DNA from: Acidobacteriota bacterium
GTDB taxonomy: Bacteria > Acidobacteriota > Blastocatellia > Pyrinomonadales > Pyrinomonadaceae
DNA length: 9,234 nt
Reading direction: 5' to 3'
Assembly (NCBI GenBank): GCA_029777145.1
Contig: JAKOSS010000290.1
Span: 1-9,234, forward strand
Positions 5,178 to 9,234 of the stretch are shown here, piece by piece. Both the position numbers and the translations under genes were made by a program. Numbering within the stretch: position 1 is the first letter of the stretch; the number at the start of each line of letters is the position of its first letter. A model generated the notes under the pieces. It was not told where the DNA came from. It ran no database searches and saw nothing but the letters and a program-made list of their open reading frames with translations.

Positions 5178-5921
5178 ATGACCGGTGAGGACATAGATGC
5201 AACGAGCGCTCTGTTCGCCGAAGACGGAAAGTCGGAATTTATTGCCGAATTGACCGCTTCCGGCCATCGCGTGATCGAGCTTCCGGTTCCGCGGATCACG
5301 CCGGTTGCCGGCGCGGAATTGCGGCCGTTCGACGAGATCGATTGGATCGTTTTCGCCGGCGCGGAGTCGGCGTCCTCCTTCCTCGACCACGCATCCCGCG
5401 CGCTCGAAGAGTCCGCCGATTCGATCCGCGTCGCGGCGATCGGGAGCGGACCATCCGAGCTCCTGCGGGACCGGCTGATCCACTGCGACGTGGTCTCGGA
5501 AAATTCACCGCCGGACGCCGTGATTTCCGAGGTCGAAGCGTATGAATCGGGACTGGCCGAAGTTTCGGTGCTGATCGTCGGCGGCGACTGGGAAGCTCCG
5601 GCGATCGCGTCGTCGTTTGCGGCGGCCGGAGCAAAGACTTCCGCGTTTATCGCCTGTACCGCGAATTTCGAAGATGCGGCCGCCGTGTCGCGCATCCGAA
5701 CGCTCGCTCTCGGAGGCGCGATCGACAGATTCTGCGTCGATTCCCCCGACGAAGTCGACATGATCCGTGTACTTTTTGCCGGCGATTTATTGGCTGAACT
5801 CCTTCCCGATGCAGTTTTCGACTGCGCCGATGTGCGGACCGCGCTCCGCCTGGGCGAACTCGGAGTTTCTTCCGCATCCATCAGGATCCGCGCAAAAAAA
5901 GACGGCCACGGCGAACCGTGA
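5178..5921 (+). CDS. uroporphyrinogen-III synthase-like (HemD fold) protein
   Basis: From ATG 5178 the protein has 247 residues, the usual HemD length; an upstream TTG at 5124 would add 18 residues of unlikely sequence. HemD closes the linear tetrapyrrole hydroxymethylbilane to uroporphyrinogen III in haem and sirohaem synthesis. HemD proteins share a two-lobed fold with low sequence conservation. Visible here are G-H-R-V-I-E-L-P-V-P near the N-terminus, D-W-I-V-F-A-G-A-E-S-A (where F-T-S-x-N-x-V is typical), V-A-A-I-G-S-G-P-S-E-L-L, and a second half V-L-I-V-G-G-D-W-E-A-P followed by F-A-A-A-G-A-K. Several usual positions are altered: an Arg before G-D is Gly, and the Tyr after the second lobe's beta strand is Cys. 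It may therefore be a divergent enzyme or a paralogue with another role. No other haem gene is adjacent. It is divergent from the nucleotidyltransferase gene (97-base spacer) and convergent with the next gene. Confidence 0.65.
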   Translation: MTGEDIDATSALFAEDGKSEFIAELTASGHRVIELPVPRITPVAGAELRPFDEIDWIVFAGAESASSFLDHASRALEESADSIRVAAIGSGPSELLRDRLIHCDVVSENSPPDAVISEVEAYESGLAEVSVLIVGGDWEAPAIASSFAAAGAKTSAFIACTANFEDAAAVSRIRTLALGGAIDRFCVDSPDEVDMIRVLFAGDLLAELLPDAVFDCADVRTALRLGELGVSSASIRIRAKKDGHGEP

Positions 5922-5926
5922 CCGTC
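5894..5926 (-). terminator. intrinsic terminator of the P-domain/FG-GAP gene, lying in the HemD-like coding end
   Basis: On the minus strand the stem GACGG-T-CACGG pairs with CCGTG-G-CCGTC around a four-base loop, with one internal mismatch, and is followed by seven T (5900-5894). It lies 24 bases past the stop codon of the 5950-7635 gene. The T-run and stem fall within the last codons of the opposite-strand HemD-like gene (K-K-D-G-H-G-E-P-stop). In the plus direction no T-run follows. Confidence 0.85.
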
Positions 5927-5949
5927 GATCCTTCTGAAATCGTCCGCAA

Positions 5950-7635
5950 TTAGTGAACGTTCCAGTTGTTGACCGGATAGTCGCCCTGGGCTCCCCACTC
6001 GAATTGGAGAAGACCGGCGTCGCTGGACTTCCGAACGTAGAAGAAGTTCTGCGCCGGATCGGCATTCGGACGCCAGACAGCGATGTCCGTGGTGCCGTCA
6101 CCGTCGAAGTCACCCTGCGTGATGTAGTCGCCCGGGATACCCCACTGATACGGACTTGCGGGATTGCCGCCGCCGTCGCTTTCGAGGATCCAGAAGTACT
6201 TGCGAAGTCCGGAACCGAGATCGACATTGCGCGAAACGCAGATATCGTCACGGCCGTCGCCGTCGTAGTCACCGGGAACGACAAAGTCGCTCGAAAGGCC
6301 ATAATTCACGACGTAAACGCCATTGTCGCTCGAACGGCGGATCCAGAACTGGCCCGAACCGGCAACGTCCCGTTGAATCGCGGCATCGGCTTTGCCGTCG
6401 CCGTCGTAATCCATCGAGAAGGCAACGTCACCCGAGGTTCCCCAAGGCAGGTAATTGACGCTCGTCGGAGTCGTTTCATCGGACCAGAAGAACGTTCCGG
6501 CCGAATCACGGAAGACCGCAAGGTCGTCCTTGCCGTCGCCGTCCCAGTCGCCGCCAATCGTCGGATCGTCGCCGTCCTGACCATAGAGGCGGTTCGAAAC
6601 CGTGCTCGTCGTCGAAAGCAGGATGTGGAATCCGGCAACACCCGACGCGCCGGGTGTCCAAACCGTCAGGTCATCCTTGCCGTCGCCGTCGTAGTCATTC
6701 GTCAGATAGAAGTCGAACTCATCGCCGAGATTGGTGACGCCGAGTGAATTACCGTTCGTCGAATCCGCAACCCACCAGGTCGAAGTCGCGGAAACGCCGT
6801 TCTTGCGCGGCATGTTGCGCATCGTTCTCACCTTGTTGCGTCCCTGGTGATCTTCGCCCGACGTACCGGCAAACGACGGAATGTTCGAGCGCACGATCAC
6901 AAAATCAGATTTTCCGTCGCCGTTGATGTCGTTCGGTGCGTCCGACGGCTCAACGACTCCGCCTTCGAGCGTCAGCGTCGCAGCGGCGATGCCGCCCGTG
7001 TCGCCGCTCGCGTTGTCCGACATCCGGAGCGTCCACGTTCCGTTGGCGGTTACTGCGGCGAACGCCGGATTCATCAAAGTCGCGGGGGCCGGATTCGGCG
7101 TGCCGGCGCCGCCAAGCTGCGTGGTTCTATACGATCCCGCGGTCATGGCCTCTGCCGTCCCGCGTGCGGTCGCTTCCTGCCACCAACCACCCGACGGCGG
7201 CGAGTTGTACGCATCACCGAACACGTACGGACCGGCATTGAAGTCTGAACTGTCGCCGAAAGAAGTTGAACTGGTTGCACCCGTGCGTCCGAAAACCGTG
7301 AACGAAGTGCCGTCCGGCGCGATCAGAACGGCCGTGATGTCGCCGACCCATGTGTGCGTGGGTGCCCCGCCCGCAATTGAGACCTCGACGTTCGTCGGTG
7401 AGCCGCCGACTCCGGTAACATTGAACGAAATATTGAGCGGCGATCCCGGATTGTTGTCAGGAATCGGACCGACGCCCGTGCCGGCAAAGGTTGCCGACGG
7501 CACCGCCGTTCGCGTGGTGCTGGCGCTCGTACTGTTGTTAGAAGCTCCGACCCACAGAGCGCAGACCGCCACACCCAGTACCAATACCGGAAATGCGATC
7601 ATTCTCAACGAAGCGGTGCTTTTTGACCAAAACAT
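5950..7635 (-). CDS. secreted P-domain and FG-GAP/VCBS repeat protein
   Basis: This 561-residue exported protein starts at ATG 7635 behind a strong Shine-Dalgarno GAGGAGGGA (7641-7649). Residues 1 to about 35 form a signal peptide: a basic start, then the hydrophobic stretch I-A-F-P-V-L-V-L-G-V-A-V-C-A-L-W-V-G-A-S. Residues about 57-226 resemble a proprotein convertase P domain (T-W-V-G-D-I-T-A-V-L-I-A-P-D-G-T and G-T-W-T-L-R-M-S-D-N-A-S-G-D-T-G). Then six D-x-D/N-G-D-G-x-x-D calcium loops occur at 236, 314, 363, 409, 456 and 509, spaced 46-78 residues, as in integrin-like beta-propellers. The chain ends G-D-Y-P-V-N-N-W-N-V-H, exactly where a seventh loop would begin, so the last blade is partial and may be closed by the first. 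No protease domain, C-terminal anchor or sorting signal is seen. The role is probably adhesion or surface binding. It is monocistronic with its own terminator. Confidence 0.88.
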   Translation of the reverse strand: MFWSKSTASLRMIAFPVLVLGVAVCALWVGASNNSTSASTTRTAVPSATFAGTGVGPIPDNNPGSPLNISFNVTGVGGSPTNVEVSIAGGAPTHTWVGDITAVLIAPDGTSFTVFGRTGATSSTSFGDSSDFNAGPYVFGDAYNSPPSGGWWQEATARGTAEAMTAGSYRTTQLGGAGTPNPAPATLMNPAFAAVTANGTWTLRMSDNASGDTGGIAAATLTLEGGVVEPSDAPNDINGDGKSDFVIVRSNIPSFAGTSGEDHQGRNKVRTMRNMPRKNGVSATSTWWVADSTNGNSLGVTNLGDEFDFYLTNDYDGDGKDDLTVWTPGASGVAGFHILLSTTSTVSNRLYGQDGDDPTIGGDWDGDGKDDLAVFRDSAGTFFWSDETTPTSVNYLPWGTSGDVAFSMDYDGDGKADAAIQRDVAGSGQFWIRRSSDNGVYVVNYGLSSDFVVPGDYDGDGRDDICVSRNVDLGSGLRKYFWILESDGGGNPASPYQWGIPGDYITQGDFDGDGTTDIAVWRPNADPAQNFFYVRKSSDAGLLQFEWGAQGDYPVNNWNVH

Positions 7636-7678
7636 AAAGTTCCCTCCTCAGATTGAAAGTGTTTCCAAAATGGACAGC

Positions 7679-7707
7679 GCCGACCACGATTGCGGGAAAT
7701 GGTCGGC
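7679..7707 (-). other. hairpin upstream of the P-domain/FG-GAP gene
   Basis: GCCGACCA (7679-7686) and TGGTCGGC (7700-7707) are perfect reverse complements with a 13-base loop. If transcription starts from the candidate promoter nearby, the hairpin lies in the 5' untranslated leader about 30 bases before the Shine-Dalgarno. It could stabilise the mRNA or bind a regulator. Confidence 0.5.
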
Positions 7708-7728
7708 CCAATAGTTGATTTCGGGGGA

Positions 7729-7758
7729 AAGTTACCCTGAATCGCCGATCAAAGTCAA
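7729..7758 (-). promoter_or_regulatory. weak candidate promoter of the P-domain/FG-GAP gene
   Basis: On the minus strand TTGACT (7758-7753, five of six to the -35 consensus) is followed after 18 bases by TAACTT (7734-7729), a poor -10 match. It lies about 95-125 bases upstream of ATG 7635. Identified by eye. Confidence 0.3.
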
Positions 7759-7778
7759 GGAAACGCAATACTTGCGAT

Positions 7779-7810
7779 GTCCGGCAACAGCGGCAGAATG
7801 CTTGCCGGAC
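7779..7810. promoter_or_regulatory. 9-bp inverted repeat in a divergent intergenic region
   Basis: GTCCGGCAA (7779-7787) and TTGCCGGAC (7802-7810) are perfect reverse complements, 14 bases apart. The dyad lies between two divergently transcribed genes, 28 bases before ATG 7839. Its right arm covers the place of a possible -35 element for that gene, with TAGACT at 7827-7832 as the possible -10. It could be an operator. Confidence 0.45.
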
Positions 7811-7838
7811 GCCATTCGATATCTGTTAGACTCTGAGA

Positions 7839-8726
7839 ATGCAAGTGGGTTCAGCATCGTCCGCCGTTTTGTTTTTTGTCGACGGACTCGGCATCGGCGA
7901 GCGTCATGAATCGAACCCGCTGTTCGGAATCGCCGCCGATCCGCTCGCGTATTTCAAGGATTCGGTCATCGTTGACGCAGAAATACGGATGGTTCCGACG
8001 GACGCCCGGCTCGGGATCGAGGGACGACCCCAGAGCGCTTCCGGGCAGACCACGATCCTCACCGGCGTCAACGCTCCGAAGTTGCTCGGATATCACAAGA
8101 ACGGTTTTCCGAATCAGGCGCTTCGCGACGTGATCGCAACCGAATCGATCTTCCGCAAACTGATCGCCGCCGGCGTCGAAGAGGTGGTGTTCGCGAACGC
8201 CTACACGCCTCAGTTCTTCGCCGAGACGCCGCGTTGGAAATCCGCCACGACCGTCGCGATGGAATCCGCGGGAGTCCAATTCCGGCGCCTTCCCGATCTT
8301 GTCGGTCGAGCCGCACTCTTTCATGATTTCACAAACCGGACGCTCCGCGATCGCGGATTCGATGTTCCGCTGTTTTCTCCGACCGATGCGGCCGGGATTC
8401 TCGCGACGCTGTCGCATCAGTATCGATTCGTACTCTACGAACACTTCATCACCGACAAGATCGGGCACGATCAGGATCACGACAGCGCCCGAACGCATCT
8501 TCCCGAACTCGCGGAATTCGTTCGCGAAACGATCGCCAGGCTCGATCCCGAGCGCACGACATTCATCTTGACAAGCGACCACGGAAACATAGAAGATTTG
8601 TCCGTTCGAAACCATACATTGAACGATGTTCCGACCCTGGTCTGGGGACGACGGCGTGATGCGACCGCTTCGCGGATCAAAGATCTCGCCGACATCGCCC
8701 CGGCGATCTTCGATCTGCTGACATGA
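7839..8726 (+). CDS. metalloenzyme of the phosphoglycerate mutase / alkaline phosphatase superfamily
   Basis: This 295-residue protein has the two-metal core of the alkaline phosphatase superfamily. Asp15 lies in F-F-V-D-G-L-G-I-G and the likely nucleophile Ser68 in Q-S-A-S-G-Q-T-T-I-L-T-G. Asp206 and His210 lie in I-T-D-K-I-G-H-D-Q-D-H, Asp247 and His248 in T-S-D-H-G-N, and His259 in R-N-H-T-L-N-D-V-P. All expected ligands are present, so it should be catalytically competent. It is much shorter than cofactor-independent phosphoglycerate mutase (about 510 residues) and appears to lack the inserted phosphotransferase domain, with a smaller cap at about residues 75-200. The substrate cannot be named. 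It starts at ATG 7839 with no Shine-Dalgarno sequence; TAGACT six bases upstream leaves room for a leaderless transcript. Its stop overlaps the start of the MFS gene (ATGA), so the two are translationally coupled. Confidence 0.8.
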   Translation: MQVGSASSAVLFFVDGLGIGERHESNPLFGIAADPLAYFKDSVIVDAEIRMVPTDARLGIEGRPQSASGQTTILTGVNAPKLLGYHKNGFPNQALRDVIATESIFRKLIAAGVEEVVFANAYTPQFFAETPRWKSATTVAMESAGVQFRRLPDLVGRAALFHDFTNRTLRDRGFDVPLFSPTDAAGILATLSHQYRFVLYEHFITDKIGHDQDHDSARTHLPELAEFVRETIARLDPERTTFILTSDHGNIEDLSVRNHTLNDVPTLVWGRRRDATASRIKDLADIAPAIFDLLT

Positions 8727-9234
8727 CTGAACAAACCACCTTTGCAAAGAACGACCGGAAAGAGATCTTCGGATGGATGCTCTATGACTGGGCCAACTCG
8801 GCGTTTTTTACAGTCGTAACGACGGTCCTCGTCGGGCGATACCTTCTGGACCTGGCGCAAAAGGCCGTCGGTGAGGACGGAGTGATCTTCGATCTCGGAC
8901 TCTTCACCGTCACCGCGAAGGGGCTGTTTCCGTTCTGTACGGCCGTCTCGACGCTATCGCTCGTCATCTTCCTGCCGATTCTAGGCGCGATCGCCGACTA
9001 CACCCATCTGAAGAAAAAAATGATGGCGACGTTCTGCTACATCGGCGTCATTACCGGCGCCTGGCTTTTCTTCGTCGATACCTCGTATCTTTGGTGCGGG
9101 CTCCTGATCATCATCTCGAGCATGGCGTTCGCGGCATCGAACGTCTTTTACAACGCCTTCCTGATCGATGTGACGACCGAGGACAGACGCGATTCGGTTT
9201 CAAGCTACGGCTACGGACTCGGGTATATCGGCGG
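8723..9234 (+). CDS. UMF1/Atg22-type MFS transporter, N-terminal part
   Basis: ATG 8723 overlaps the previous stop by four bases (ATGA), and the frame is open to the right edge, giving 170 residues. The N-terminus W-M-L-Y-D-W-A-N-S-A-F-F-T-V-V-T-T is the hallmark of the UMF1 (Atg22-like) branch of the major facilitator superfamily. It continues with the loop motif L-P-I-L-G-A-I-A-D-Y-T-H-L-K-K-K (the D-x-x-x-R/K-type loop 2-3 signature of MFS). Then come N-V-F-Y-N-A-F-L-I-D and S-S-Y-G-Y-G-L-G-Y-I-G-G, which typically starts the region around the fourth to fifth helix. Four hydrophobic segments are visible. Full proteins have about 400-450 residues, so over half lies beyond the window. The Atg22 relatives in yeast export amino acids from the vacuole; bacterial substrates are mostly unknown. 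The pairing with the metalloenzyme suggests a shared substrate pathway, which is inference. Confidence 0.85.
   Translation, partial: MTEQTTFAKNDRKEIFGWMLYDWANSAFFTVVTTVLVGRYLLDLAQKAVGEDGVIFDLGLFTVTAKGLFPFCTAVSTLSLVIFLPILGAIADYTHLKKKMMATFCYIGVITGAWLFFVDTSYLWCGLLIIISSMAFAASNVFYNAFLIDVTTEDRRDSVSSYGYGLGYIG

Noticed and set aside
5953..6747. 264-residue plus-strand open frame opposite the FG-GAP gene
   Set aside because: Its periodic V-A-V-A-V stretches are antisense readings of the repeated D-G-D-G codons, and no start signal or domain is present.
7851..8747. 298-residue minus-strand open frame opposite the metalloenzyme gene
   Set aside because: The plus-strand frame carries all metal-ligand motifs; this one is its shadow.

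Overview
The window looks like a chromosomal segment of an Acidobacteriota genome, most likely class Blastocatellia (Pyrinomonadales-like). The clues are moderately high GC in the housekeeping genes, a secreted P-domain plus FG-GAP repeat protein with D-x-D-G-D-G loops of the kind common in that group, a fulvocin C-related precursor, and short tandem repeats packed between gene ends. The taxonomy is inferred from style and gene content; no marker gene is present.

Layout from left to right. (1) 1-419 (+) is the 3' end of a 7TM-HD (PgpH-type) cyclic di-AMP phosphodiesterase gene. (2) 420-458 holds short degenerate GGATTTG-like repeats. (3) 501-2091 (-) is a visibly AT-richer accessory cassette. 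It holds a bacteriocin fulvocin C-related precursor whose signal-peptide exon is separated from the rest of the frame by an 11-G homopolymer, followed by a four-helix membrane protein. (4) 2293-2688 (+) encodes a small four-helix membrane protein of unknown function. (5) 2700-3046 contains two neighbouring tandem-repeat arrays of opposite polarity, between convergent gene ends. (6) 3050-5080 (-) is a two-gene operon: a nucleotidyltransferase with a left-handed beta-helix tail, then an AmgK-like sugar kinase. Together they look like a sugar salvage (MurNAc/GlcNAc recycling-type) anomeric kinase and uridylyltransferase pair. (7) 5178-5921 (+) is a divergent HemD-like (uroporphyrinogen-III synthase) gene, possibly expressed from a leaderless mRNA. 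Its last codons contain the intrinsic terminator of the convergent next gene. (8) 5950-7635 (-) encodes a secreted P-domain/FG-GAP propeller protein. (9) 7839-9234 (+) is an operon of a phosphoglycerate mutase-like metalloenzyme and a UMF1/Atg22-type MFS transporter that runs off the window, joined by an ATGA overlap.

The most interesting part is the fulvocin cassette. The C-terminus carries eight cysteines in a fulvocin C-like pattern, the long pro-region is an internal duplication of about 100 residues, and a good signal peptide lies just upstream in another frame across a G(11) run. One base more, or two fewer, would give a single 324-325 residue secreted precursor. This is either a homopolymer sequencing error or a slippage-controlled on/off switch for a bacteriocin. 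The second most interesting part is the pair of opposite-polarity tandem arrays at 2700-3046.
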